A DNA stretch of 64,000 nt. Source: Comamonadaceae bacterium. Lineage in GTDB: Bacteria > Pseudomonadota > Gammaproteobacteria > Burkholderiales > Burkholderiaceae_C. This document shows positions 36,646 to 44,877 of this stretch, one piece after another (position 1 is the stretch's first letter; each line of letters begins with the position of its first letter). A program made the translations under genes and the position numbers. Under the pieces are notes generated by a model. It had not been told where the DNA came from, searched no databases, and saw only the letters and a program-made list of their open reading frames with translations. The stretch covers positions 124,001 to 188,000 of the forward strand of contig CANFOS010000001.1 in assembly GCA_947448735.1 (NCBI GenBank), given 5' to 3'.

Positions 36646-37611
36646 ATGCGCCTCCTGACCCAATGGCTGCTGACAAGCCTTGCCATCAGCCTCTCTTCGC
36701 TGGCTGCGCATGCCGCCGACTACCCTGACAAACCGATTCGTTTCATCGTGCCCTACGCAGCTGGCGGCGGCACCGACGCGGTGGCCCGGCTGATGGCCAT
36801 ACGGTTGACGCCGATATTGGGCCAGAGCATCGTGGTTGAAAATCGGCCCGGGGCGTCCAGCAACATCGGCACGGAGATGGTGGCGCGTGCGCCCGCCGAC
36901 GGCTACACGGTGCTGGTTACCGCGCCTAATTTTTCGACCAGCGAAGCGCTGTACGCCAAGCCGGGCTGGCGCACGGAAGACTTCGCGCCCGTCATTCACT
37001 TGACGCGGCATGCCAACGTGCTGGTGGCAACGCCAGGTTCGCAGTTAACCACCTTCAAGCAGTTTGTTGACCGCGCCAAAAGCAGCGGTCCGGTCTTGAG
37101 CTACGGCACGCCTGGCGTGGCATCGGCAGCGCATCTGGCGCTGGAGCTGGTCAAGATCAAACTGGGTCTGCCTGTTGAGCACATTGGTTACAAGGGATCA
37201 GCACCGCTGAAAACAGATCTGCTGGGTGGCCATGTCCCGCTGGGCGTGGACGGGCTGAGCGGCCAAATGGAGGTCATCAAATCGGGCAAGGTGCGCGCGC
37301 TGGCTGTGCTGGGGCCCAAGCGCTCCGTGTTTGCGCCCGAGATCCCCAGCCTGGGTGACTTCGGTATTTTGGACATTGACGGGACCGGCTGGTATGGCGC
37401 GCTGGTACCTGTGGCCACGCCGCCGGCTGTGGTGGCCAAGCTGCATGCTGCGTTTCAAACCGTGCTGCGCGACCCGGAGGTGCGCGAACGCATGGCCGTG
37501 ATTGGTGTCGAGCCAGCCGGTGGCACGCCCGAGCAGTTCAAGCAGTACTTGCTGGCCGAGCGCGACAAATGGTCAGGCGTTATTCGGGCGGCCAACATCA
37601 AAGCTGAATGA
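36646..37611 (+). CDS. Bug-family tripartite tricarboxylate transporter receptor
   Basis: Periplasmic receptor of 321 residues with a signal peptide ending at LAAHAAD. Bug marks: YPDKPIRFIVPYAAGGGTD, GQSIVVENRPGASSNIG and ADGYTVL. It shares a divergent control region with the maleate isomerase/arylmalonate decarboxylase-like gene and is followed by a convergent GntR regulator gene. These three probably serve one catabolic function. Confidence 0.92.
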   Translation: MRLLTQWLLTSLAISLSSLAAHAADYPDKPIRFIVPYAAGGGTDAVARLMAIRLTPILGQSIVVENRPGASSNIGTEMVARAPADGYTVLVTAPNFSTSEALYAKPGWRTEDFAPVIHLTRHANVLVATPGSQLTTFKQFVDRAKSSGPVLSYGTPGVASAAHLALELVKIKLGLPVEHIGYKGSAPLKTDLLGGHVPLGVDGLSGQMEVIKSGKVRALAVLGPKRSVFAPEIPSLGDFGILDIDGTGWYGALVPVATPPAVVAKLHAAFQTVLRDPEVRERMAVIGVEPAGGTPEQFKQYLLAERDKWSGVIRAANIKAE

Positions 37612-37644
37612 GTCAAGACGCCATGCGTGTGCGCTTGGCGGCGC

Positions 37645-38472
37645 CTAGCCCAGCGGTGCCCAGTGCGCGCCGTCTGCGCCTTGGCCATTGGGCATGCGCC
37701 TCAAGCTTTGCCGATATTCGCAATGGTCCGGCAGGTAAACCGATTCAAAATATTCGACAGGCGTATCGCTGTCATCACGGAGCACTCTTTTGACCAAAAT
37801 CAGCGGTGCGCCAACAGCAATGCCGAGCGCGCGGGCAGACGCACCGTCACACGCAGTGGCCGAGATCACCTGGTCAACCGTGGCAATCGGTACGCCCGAT
37901 TGCTCAAGCACGGCGGTGGTCGTGCGTGCGTCAAGTTTGACATTTTCAAAGAACGCAGCGTGCGATTCTGGAATGTAGATCACGGTATGAATGAAAGGCA
38001 GACCCTTGCGCGTGCGCACCCGCTCAATGCGCAGTACCACCGTAAGCGGGCGCAAAGCCAATGCCAGCGCGACCCGGGCGGGCGCTTTGACGCGGCCGAT
38101 GGCCAGATCGCGCGCGCCCGTGCCATCGGCCGCCGCCAGCACGGGGTCCAGCCAGCTGCCCAGGTTTTCTCTGGGCGCCAACTTAAGGCCTGCAGGTTTA
38201 CTGGCAAACGTGCCGGCTCCGGGCTTGCGACGCACCAGGCCTTCAGCCTTCAGTTGCGCCAGCGCACGCCTGACCGTGACGCGCGACACCCCGTATTGCA
38301 GCGCCAGTGTCGGCTCGCCCGGCAGCGGCTCGCCCTGGGCATGGGTGCCGTCCATCAGCTTTTGCCTCAGCGCCGTATACACCCGGTGGTAAAGCGGCGT
38401 TGCCAGCAAGCTGTGGTCGGCAGATGACTGGTTTTTCAAAGACTTGGTTGCCATCAGGTTTTCATCACTCAC
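37645..38472 (-). CDS. GntR-family transcriptional regulator (HutC/FarR subgroup)
   Basis: 275 residues. The winged helix (about 30-95; LALQYGVSRVTVRRALAQL) is followed by a UTRA ligand-binding domain (about 110-265). HutC-type regulators usually repress catabolic genes until the pathway substrate or an intermediate binds. Its start lies only 17 bases from the start of the divergent Bug gene, so their promoters must overlap each other's coding regions or be very compact; a start six codons in (38454) would relax this. Candidate operator: 36592-36615. Confidence 0.88.
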   Translation of the reverse strand: MSDENLMATKSLKNQSSADHSLLATPLYHRVYTALRQKLMDGTHAQGEPLPGEPTLALQYGVSRVTVRRALAQLKAEGLVRRKPGAGTFASKPAGLKLAPRENLGSWLDPVLAAADGTGARDLAIGRVKAPARVALALALRPLTVVLRIERVRTRKGLPFIHTVIYIPESHAAFFENVKLDARTTTAVLEQSGVPIATVDQVISATACDGASARALGIAVGAPLILVKRVLRDDSDTPVEYFESVYLPDHCEYRQSLRRMPNGQGADGAHWAPLG

Positions 38473-38489
38473 AAAGACATGGAGAATTT

Positions 38490-39464
38490 ATGCGCTGGAT
38501 CCGAATTTTTATCACTTTTGTAGGCGTGCTGATGGCATACCCGATGCATCTGGCGCATGCGCAAGATGCCTATCCTACGCGACCCATCAAAATCGTCGTG
38601 CCCTTCCCGCCGGGTGGGTCCGTCGATGTGGTGGCCCGCTTGCTGGTGGTGCCGCTGCAAGAGCGCCTGGGCCAGCCGGTGGTGGTCGAAAACCGGCCCG
38701 GCGCCGTGGGCACGATTGGCTCCAACGCGGTTGCGCGGTCAGCACCTGACGGCCACACCCTTTTAATGACCATTGGCGCGCACACCATCGTCCCGGCATT
38801 GATGCAGCCCATGCCCTACGACGCAGCGGCAGACTTTGCGCCGGTGTCATTGCTGGCAAGCGCCCGCAACGTGCTGGTGGCACGGCCCGACTTTGCAGCG
38901 CCCGACTTGCGAGCCCTGGTCAGAATGGCAAAAAATGATCCGGCAAAAATCAGCTATTCCACCGCTGGCAACGGCAGCACCACGCACATGATGGTGAAGA
39001 TGTTTGAAAGCGCTGCGGGGGTGAATTTATTTCACGTGCCCTACCAAGGCGGCGCGGCATCGCTTCAGGCTGTCTTGGGCAGCCAGACGGATTTGAATGC
39101 CGGGGTATCCACCACCGTGCAGCCCATGCTGAAGGCGGGCAAGCTGCGTGCGCTGGCGATTGTGGGTGACCAGCGCTCAAGCCTGTTCCCCGACGTACCG
39201 ACGTTTGGCGAACTGGGCTACCCGGGCATTCGCGGTGACAGCTGGATCGGCATGTTTGCGCCAGCCCGCACACCGGCACCGATTCTGGTGCGTGTCCAAA
39301 GCGAGATCAAGCGCCTGCTGTCATCACCCGACATGCGGGCCAAGCTGGAGGTCCAAGGTCTGGAAGTGGTGGCATCTTCCCCGGCAGAATTTGCCAAGCA
39401 GATACGCGAAGAACTCACCGGCTTTGCAGCCTTTGCCAAAACAGCCAATATGAAGATGGAGTAG
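38490..39464 (+). CDS. Bug-family tripartite tricarboxylate transporter receptor
   Basis: Periplasmic receptor of 324 residues from the ATG at 38490, chosen because GGAG stands directly upstream and a signal peptide (ending HLAHAQ) begins there; the frame is open 61 codons earlier across the GntR gene. Bug marks: YPTRPIKIVVPFPPGGSVD, GQPVVVENRPGAVGTIG, APDGHTL. It is divergent from the GntR gene and is probably its target. No permease partner is in the window. Confidence 0.92.
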   Translation: MRWIRIFITFVGVLMAYPMHLAHAQDAYPTRPIKIVVPFPPGGSVDVVARLLVVPLQERLGQPVVVENRPGAVGTIGSNAVARSAPDGHTLLMTIGAHTIVPALMQPMPYDAAADFAPVSLLASARNVLVARPDFAAPDLRALVRMAKNDPAKISYSTAGNGSTTHMMVKMFESAAGVNLFHVPYQGGAASLQAVLGSQTDLNAGVSTTVQPMLKAGKLRALAIVGDQRSSLFPDVPTFGELGYPGIRGDSWIGMFAPARTPAPILVRVQSEIKRLLSSPDMRAKLEVQGLEVVASSPAEFAKQIREELTGFAAFAKTANMKME

Positions 39465-39469
39465 CACGG

Positions 39470-39522
39470 CTACCCGATGCAGGCCAAGCAGCCGGTCGAT
39501 GAGAGCACCGGCCTGGCGCCGG
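39470..39522. repeat. Copy of the 3' end of the AbiEii-like gene region
   Basis: CTACCCGATGC, then AGCAGCC and TCGATGAGA, then TGGCGC, match 46807-46860 at about 85 percent with one gap. On the minus strand it reads ALIDRLLGLHRV, resembling the last residues of the nucleotidyltransferase gene. It looks like a leftover fragment of a related gene. Confidence 0.5.
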
Positions 39523-39599
39523 CCACAACGCTGTCACGCGCTGAGGGAATGCCCTGTGCGTGAAGCGCCCTGAATTGGCGCATAGCGCGCATCAAATTC

Positions 39600-39658
39600 G
39601 GGCATCCTTTTTGCTTTAGATTGGTGCGTAAAAGCCTAATACGGACTTTACGCACCAA
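39600..39658 (+). promoter_or_regulatory. Sigma54-like promoter and palindrome upstream of amtB
   Basis: GGGCATCCTTTTTGCTTT (39600-39617) has GG and GC spaced by ten bases with TTGC at the -12 side. Just downstream, TTGGTGCGTAAA (39621-39632) and TTTACGCACCAA (39647-39658) form a perfect 12-base inverted repeat. TTGGTGC is also found upstream of glnA and is an NtrC half-site word. Confidence 0.5.
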
Positions 39659-39687
39659 AATCAATCAAAACCGAATGAGAGACTTCA

Positions 39688-40890
39688 ATGGAAGCACTGA
39701 AACAGGGCGCAGATACGCTTTTTATTTTGTTGGGCGGCGTCATGGTGTTGGCCATGCACGCAGGGTTTGCCTTTTTAGAGCTGGGCACGGTCCGGAAAAA
39801 AAACCAGGTGAATGCCTTGGTCAAAATCCTGGTGGACTTTTCGGTGTCCACCGTGATGTATTTTGTGATTGGCTACAGCGTGGCCTATGGCACGACATTT
39901 TTTGTCGGCGCCGAGCAATTGGCCGCCAAAAATGGCTATGAGCTGGTCAAGTTCTTTTTCTTGTTGACCTTTGCGGCCGCCATACCGGCCATCATTTCTG
40001 GCGGCATTGCCGAGCGCGCCAAGTTTTGGCCTCAGTTGATCGCCACGGCGGTGATTGTGGGCTTTGTCTATCCCTTCTTTGAAGGCATTGCGTGGAACCA
40101 GCACTTTGGCGTTCAGGCTTGGATCAAGGCCTTCACAGGCGACGAGTTCCATGACTTTGCCGGCTCGGTGGTGGTGCACGCGGTGGGCGGTTGGATTGCT
40201 TTGCCTGCAGTGGTGTTGCTGGGCGCGCGTTACAACCGTTACCGCAAAGACGGCCAGGTGTCGGCGCATCCTCCATCGAGCATCCCGTTTCTTGCCTTGG
40301 GCGCCTGGATTTTGATCGTGGGCTGGTTCGGATTTAACGTCATGAGCGCACAGACTTTGGACAAGATTTCGGGCTTGGTCGCCGTCAACTCCTTGATGGC
40401 CATGGTCGGCGGCACGATCACCGCTTTGCTGATGGGCAAGAACGACCCCGGTTTTGTGCACAACGGGCCCCTGGCGGGCTTGGTAGCGGTGTGTGCAGGC
40501 TCTGACTTGATGCATCCTTTGGGTGCGCTGCTGGTGGGCTGCATCGCCGGCGCTTTGTTTGTGGTCATGTTCACTTTGACGCAAAACAAATGGAAAATTG
40601 ACGATGTCTTGGGCGTCTGGCCCTTGCATGGTTTGTGCGGCACTTGGGGCGGCATTGCGGCGGGTATTTTTGGCAGCAAGTCCTTGGGAGGCTTGGGTGG
40701 CGTGAACCTGACTGCGCAACTGATGGGCACCGCCATGGGTGTGGTTTGGGCGCTGCTGGGTGGGCTGGTGGTCTACGGCACCCTGAAATGGACCATGGGC
40801 ATCAAGATGAGCGCTGAAGAAGAATACGAGGGCGCCGACCTCACGGTGCACAAGATCAGCGCCACGCCAGACCGTGAAGTGAGTTGGTAG
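39688..40890 (+). CDS. amtB: Ammonium transporter
   Basis: Trimeric inner-membrane ammonium channel, 400 residues with eleven expected helices. The twin pore histidines lie in HDFAGSVVVHAVGG and VWPLHGLCGTWGG. It lacks the extra N-terminal signal peptide found in E. coli AmtB. No glnK gene precedes it, although amtB usually follows one. The upstream sigma54-like promoter and NtrC-type words suggest induction when nitrogen is short, in line with the glnA-ntrBC genes of this window. Confidence 0.93.
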   Translation: MEALKQGADTLFILLGGVMVLAMHAGFAFLELGTVRKKNQVNALVKILVDFSVSTVMYFVIGYSVAYGTTFFVGAEQLAAKNGYELVKFFFLLTFAAAIPAIISGGIAERAKFWPQLIATAVIVGFVYPFFEGIAWNQHFGVQAWIKAFTGDEFHDFAGSVVVHAVGGWIALPAVVLLGARYNRYRKDGQVSAHPPSSIPFLALGAWILIVGWFGFNVMSAQTLDKISGLVAVNSLMAMVGGTITALLMGKNDPGFVHNGPLAGLVAVCAGSDLMHPLGALLVGCIAGALFVVMFTLTQNKWKIDDVLGVWPLHGLCGTWGGIAAGIFGSKSLGGLGGVNLTAQLMGTAMGVVWALLGGLVVYGTLKWTMGIKMSAEEEYEGADLTVHKISATPDREVSW

Positions 40891-41039
40891 CCTCCACAAT
40901 TCGTGGCGTATTTCAGGCGCGGCCGTCGCGGGCTGCAATTTGAAGCGTTCGAAGCCCTTTTTACCCCGGTCAGCGCCAGTACCAAGGTTCATGACGACAT
41001 GTGCATGGCGAGATATCGCCCATTGACAAAATCGCTGTC

Positions 41040-41086
41040 TTTGACACTTGGTCAACACATCCCTAGAATTTGACCATGGAGTCAAA
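41040..41086 (+). promoter_or_regulatory. Promoter with two TetR-type operators
   Basis: TTGACA (41041-41046), a 17-base spacer and TAGAAT (41064-41069) form a near-ideal promoter. TTTGAC-N5-GTCAA (41040-41055) covers the -35 box, and TTTGAC-N6-GTCAAA (41069-41086) starts at the -10 box and reaches the ribosome site. Paired palindromes of this kind fit autoregulation by the adjacent TetR gene. Confidence 0.7.
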
Positions 41087-41087
41087 G

Positions 41088-41816
41088 ATGCAAACACCTG
41101 AGGGGTGTGATTTTGCGGAAACCGCCGTTGCCAGCGCCCGGTTGTGGAGCGGAAGGCGGACGCCCAAAGATTTGCGGCGGGCGCAAATCCTGCGCAGTGT
41201 TGGTGACGTGCTCAGCGCTTCGCGCTTGTCCTCGCTCAGCATGGTGGACATCGCAGCCCGGCTAGGCATCACCAAGGGCAACCTTTACTACTACTTCAAC
41301 GACAAGCAGGACATCCTCTACCACTGCCACATGCGAAGCGTTGGCATCAGCCTTGATGCGCTGGCCACGCTCGACCCAGCTGACAGCCCCGATCAGCAAC
41401 TGCGCCTGCTGCTGGTGCGCCACATCATGGGCATCATCGATGGCGGGATGGCTGGCGTGCTGCTGACCGATCTGGAAAGCCTGAGCGAGCAGCAGCGAAA
41501 CAGCTACGTGAAGCGCCGTGATGAGTTCGAGGCTGGCGTGCGCCGGCTGATCAAGGCCGGCATTGAACAAGGCGTCATGGCCTGCGCCGATGTCAATCTG
41601 GCGGGTCGAACAATATTGGGGGCGATCAACTGGATACCCAAATGGTATTGCCCAAGCGGCCCGCTCAGTTCCAAAGAAATTGCAGCAGGAATGGCAGATC
41701 AACTGGTGCGATCGGTTCAGCCGGCGCATCCCCTGGACAGACACCCTAGGACCAAGGCCGCCAAAGCGAGCCCAAAAGTCACAGCAAAACCGGCCGCAAG
41801 ATTGCCGTCGTTATAA
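41088..41816 (+). CDS. TetR-family transcriptional regulator
   Basis: 242 residues from the ATG at 41088, chosen for the GGAG six bases upstream; an ATG at 41076 lies inside an operator palindrome and lacks a ribosome site. The helix-turn-helix (MVDIAARLGITKGNLYYYFNDKQDIL, residues about 50-75) is typical of TetR. The C-terminal ligand domain ends in a basic Ala/Lys/Pro-rich tail. It precedes a MaoC-RidA-CoA-transferase operon and likely represses it in response to a CoA thioester or related intermediate, judging by context. Confidence 0.88.
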   Translation: MQTPEGCDFAETAVASARLWSGRRTPKDLRRAQILRSVGDVLSASRLSSLSMVDIAARLGITKGNLYYYFNDKQDILYHCHMRSVGISLDALATLDPADSPDQQLRLLLVRHIMGIIDGGMAGVLLTDLESLSEQQRNSYVKRRDEFEAGVRRLIKAGIEQGVMACADVNLAGRTILGAINWIPKWYCPSGPLSSKEIAAGMADQLVRSVQPAHPLDRHPRTKAAKASPKVTAKPAARLPSL

Positions 41817-41853
41817 GACGGTCAAAATATAAAACAGGACGAGATACAAAACA

Positions 41854-42291
41854 ATGGATATTCAAATCGGCGACATCTTCTACGGCCCCTCTAAAACGCT
41901 CACGGATGCCCACTTTCTGCTGTTTTCCGGCGTGACGGGCGACGTGCACCCGATCCATTACGACATTGAATACGCCAAGCAGAGCCATCACGGTAAACCG
42001 TTAGCGCACGGCCTTCTCCTGTCGTCGCTGACGGCACTGGGCGCCTCATCGGGGCGCGATTTGATCGAGGGCTTCATTTTTGTCGAGCAGGGCTGCCGGT
42101 TTCTGATGCCGGCGATGGTTGGCGATACGGTGCGGCCGGAGTTTTTGGTCGAAAAAATATGGGCCGAGGAGCACCGACGCTTTTGCCGCTTCACGACGAG
42201 CCTGAAAAACCAGCGCGGCGAAAGACTACTCGAAGGTTTTCATATTTACCGCGTGATGGAACATAAATCAACCGAGGGCCGTGGCTTATGA
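41854..42291 (+). CDS. MaoC-family (hot-dog) dehydratase
   Basis: 145 residues with a single hot-dog domain. The hydratase motif GDVHPIHYDIEYA (about 30-42) contains the Asp and His used for water addition to 2-enoyl-CoA. It is the first of two MaoC genes in the operon. Its stop overlaps the RidA gene by four bases (ATGA). Probable role: hydration or dehydration of the CoA thioester made by the neighbouring CoA-transferase. Confidence 0.87.
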   Translation: MDIQIGDIFYGPSKTLTDAHFLLFSGVTGDVHPIHYDIEYAKQSHHGKPLAHGLLLSSLTALGASSGRDLIEGFIFVEQGCRFLMPAMVGDTVRPEFLVEKIWAEEHRRFCRFTTSLKNQRGERLLEGFHIYRVMEHKSTEGRGL

Positions 42292-42734
42292 CGCAGGAAC
42301 GTGAAGTATTGACTGCTGGCAAGGCGTGGCCTGCCCACTACACCTATGTGCCTGCGTTACGCGTAGGCAACATGATCTGGTTTTCGGGCACAACAGGCAC
42401 TGACGACACTGGCAAGATCACCGCCCCTGGCGACATCGCCGAACAGACACGGCAAATTTTCCGAAAATTCGAGGCCTTGTTGAAGTCAGCAGGCGGCTCA
42501 TGCGACGACATCGTCCAGACCCATGATTTTTTCACCACCACCGAAAACTACAAGGCCACCGCCGCAGTGCGCCGCGAGTTCTTCAAGAACGCGGTCCCCA
42601 CCTCCGCCGGGGTACTGGTCGCCGGATTGCTGCGCAAGGATGCGCTGATAGAGATTTCTGCAGTCGCAGTGCTGCGCAGCCCGCTTGCCGGTGCCGACCA
42701 TGCATTCAGCCAACCTGTGCGAGCGGCGTCATGA
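42288..42734 (+). CDS. RidA/YjgF-family protein
   Basis: 148 residues, cytoplasmic, trimeric fold expected. RidA proteins hydrolyse reactive enamines or imines to ketones and ammonium; related members act as specific deaminases in catabolic pathways. Conserved parts are VPALRVGNMIWFSGTTG and the C-terminal LIEISAVAVL. The canonical arginine of RidA at about position 105 (x-R-x-x-V/A) is not obvious here: the segment reads VPTSAGVLVAGL, so this may be a non-canonical subgroup. Coupled by ATGA overlaps at both ends. Confidence 0.8.
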   Translation: MTQEREVLTAGKAWPAHYTYVPALRVGNMIWFSGTTGTDDTGKITAPGDIAEQTRQIFRKFEALLKSAGGSCDDIVQTHDFFTTTENYKATAAVRREFFKNAVPTSAGVLVAGLLRKDALIEISAVAVLRSPLAGADHAFSQPVRAAS

Positions 42735-43969
42735 GCCACATGGGACCGCAGGTTTCGCCTCAGCCCGGCCTGCTGGCAGGGCTTGTGGTTGTCGATTTGA
42801 CGACGGTGGTGTTTGGCCCGCTGACCACGCAGATACTGGCCGACTATGGTGCCGACGTCATCAAAATAGAGCCCCCCGGCGGCGACACCATGCGCCATGC
42901 CGGCTGTTCGACTGTCAAAGGCATGGGTGCGATTTTCCTGAACTTAAATCGTGGGAAACGCTCGGCCTGCGTAGACCTGAAAACAGCGGGCGGGCTTGAA
43001 GTGATGTTGCGGCTGTTGAGCAAGGCCGACGTGTTTGTGCACAACGTTCGGCGCGGCGCGATGGACCGGCTGGGCCTGTCTTATGCCGCCGTATCTGCCA
43101 TCAATCCGAAAATTCTTTACTGCACGGCAACCGGGTTTTCAGAAAACAACAGCCGCGCCGACGCGGCGGCGATTGACGATGTCATACAGTCTGCCGCCGG
43201 GATTGCATCGCTCAATGCAAATGCCGATGGCGTCCCCCAATTTGTGCAAATGCTGCTGGCCGACAAGGTTGCAGGCCTCGGATTAGCGTGTGCGGTTTTG
43301 GCCGCCTTGCACCGGCGTTCGATGACCGGTAAAGGCGGGCTGATAGATGTCCCCATGTTTGAAACGCTTGCTGGCTTCACCTTACTCGAGCACTTGCAGG
43401 GCGAGAGTTACGAGCCAGCCATAGGCGGCGTCGGCTATCCCCGCGTCATGGCAGGCGGCGGGCGGCGCGTGTACCGCGCAAGAGACGGCTACTTGTCCAT
43501 GACGCCGTACAGTGGCCCGCAGTGGGCAGAATTTTTTCGCGAGACCGGCCGGCCGGAGTTGGCGACGGATGCTCGCATTACCGATCCGGCAACGCGCAAT
43601 GCGCATGTGTCAGAGCTTTATGACTTGATTGCAGCTGTCGCCGGTGATCGCAGCGTGCAGGAATGGGTGGCTTTGGCCGCGCGCTTGGGCTTTCCAGCAC
43701 AACGCGTCAACGCGCTGGCCGATGTCGCCGTCGATCCAGACTTGCAGCGCTCGGGCGCGCTGGTCACCCGCAACCATCCAGGCCTGGGCAAAACCCGCAT
43801 GCTGGCTTCTCCCGGTTTTTTTGATGGCAAACCCGCTCGCCACCCTGGACTGGCGCCCAAACTTGCGGAGCATACCGCGCAGATCCTGGCAGAAGTCGGC
43901 TTCACACAGGCCGAGGTCGATGCCCTCGCCGCAGACCGTGCCATTAGCCTGGGAGAGGCGCTTTCATGA
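42731..43969 (+). CDS. Class III CoA-transferase (CaiB/BaiF family)
   Basis: 412 residues. GLVVVDLTTVVFGPLTTQ, YGADVIKIEPPGGD and the RGKRSACVDLK segment are the CoA-binding features; the catalytic Asp is expected in the NAD-like DAAAIDDV region (about 155). It would move CoA from a donor such as succinyl-CoA to an organic acid. Flanked by two MaoC hydratase genes with four-base overlaps on both sides, pointing to activation followed by hydration of an unsaturated or hydroxylated acid. Confidence 0.88.
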   Translation: MSHMGPQVSPQPGLLAGLVVVDLTTVVFGPLTTQILADYGADVIKIEPPGGDTMRHAGCSTVKGMGAIFLNLNRGKRSACVDLKTAGGLEVMLRLLSKADVFVHNVRRGAMDRLGLSYAAVSAINPKILYCTATGFSENNSRADAAAIDDVIQSAAGIASLNANADGVPQFVQMLLADKVAGLGLACAVLAALHRRSMTGKGGLIDVPMFETLAGFTLLEHLQGESYEPAIGGVGYPRVMAGGGRRVYRARDGYLSMTPYSGPQWAEFFRETGRPELATDARITDPATRNAHVSELYDLIAAVAGDRSVQEWVALAARLGFPAQRVNALADVAVDPDLQRSGALVTRNHPGLGKTRMLASPGFFDGKPARHPGLAPKLAEHTAQILAEVGFTQAEVDALAADRAISLGEALS

Positions 43970-44409
43970 GCAACTTTTATGAGGACTTTGAAGTCGGCGC
44001 TATCCACACGACCCGAAGCCGCCTGGTGACCGACGCCGACCATGACGCCTTCTGCAAGCTGGTTGGCTACGATGTGCCACTGTTTCTGGACAATGCCTAT
44101 GCGCAGGATCGGGGGCTGGCTGGTCGTATCTGTCCCAGCCACTTGGTGATGTCCTTCTCAACCGCAATGACGGGCGGTCTGTTCGCAGACAGTGTGATTG
44201 CGCTGGCAGGGATAGAGAACGCCAAGTTCCTGCGAAACGTCAGCCCCGGTGACACGCTGAGCACTGAGGTCGAGGTCATGAGCAAACGTCTGACTTCCAA
44301 ACCCGATCGCGGCCTTGTGGTCTTTCGCGACCATGTCTACAACCAACATGGCCAGGAAGTTTTTCGTAACGACAAACAGGCTCTTATCAAGCGCCGTGCT
44401 GGGGCTTGA
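43966..44409 (+). CDS. MaoC-family (hot-dog) protein, second copy
   Basis: 147 residues. The hot-dog core (FLRNVSPGDTLSTEVEV, about 85-101) is clear, but the hydratase loop reads VGYDVPLFLDNAYA in place of the usual GDxNPIHxDxxYA; the Asp and His of the active site are not both present. It may pair with the first MaoC protein as a heterodimer in which only one subunit is catalytic, a known arrangement in two-domain MaoC hydratases. Overlaps the CoA-transferase stop by four bases. Confidence 0.75.
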   Translation: MSNFYEDFEVGAIHTTRSRLVTDADHDAFCKLVGYDVPLFLDNAYAQDRGLAGRICPSHLVMSFSTAMTGGLFADSVIALAGIENAKFLRNVSPGDTLSTEVEVMSKRLTSKPDRGLVVFRDHVYNQHGQEVFRNDKQALIKRRAGA

Positions 44410-44447
44410 GCCGCATCTGAAATTTAGTCTATCAACACAAGCACAAG

Positions 44448-44861
44448 ATGAAGAAAACCGCTGCAACCCCACCCGACGTTAAAACAAATCGTCACTACGT
44501 CGTGCGCCCGCAGGAGATGGCGTCCTACTCGCCAGCAAACCACACCGGAACAAAAAACACCCGACTGGTGTCAGCCGCGCTGAACGGCGCGCAGCACATG
44601 GAGGTGGTGCTGGGCGAGGTCGACAAGGGTGCTGGCGTTTCTATGCACGCCCACCCGGGTATGGAGCAGGCGCAGTATTTCATTGAGGGCGAGGCAGAAG
44701 TCGTCATCGATGGTGAGCTTTATCACGCGCGTGCCGGTGACTTGTGCTTTTTCCCGGCTGATGTGTTTCACTCGGTGCGCGTGACAAGCGAGCGAATGAA
44801 AGTGCTGATCATCTATTCGCCCCCTTACGCGGAAGACCCCGCCAAAATTGTTCGTCAATAA
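44448..44861 (+). CDS. Cupin-domain protein
   Basis: 137 residues forming one small beta-barrel. Metal-ligand motifs are SMHAHPGMEQAQYFIEGEAEV (His-x-His...Glu) and FFPADVFHSV (His), so metal binding is likely. Such proteins are isomerases, dioxygenases or decarboxylases; nothing fixes which. It lies in the operon 38 bases after the second MaoC gene and 16 bases before a Bug receptor gene. Confidence 0.85.
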   Translation: MKKTAATPPDVKTNRHYVVRPQEMASYSPANHTGTKNTRLVSAALNGAQHMEVVLGEVDKGAGVSMHAHPGMEQAQYFIEGEAEVVIDGELYHARAGDLCFFPADVFHSVRVTSERMKVLIIYSPPYAEDPAKIVRQ

Positions 44862-44877
44862 GCCTCTGGAGCCTGAA

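Noticed and set aside
39576-39592. Alternative sigma54 promoter TTGGCGCATAGCGCGCA for amtB
   Set aside because: It has GG-N10-GC but poorer -12 bases than the element at 39600-39617, which has TTGC.
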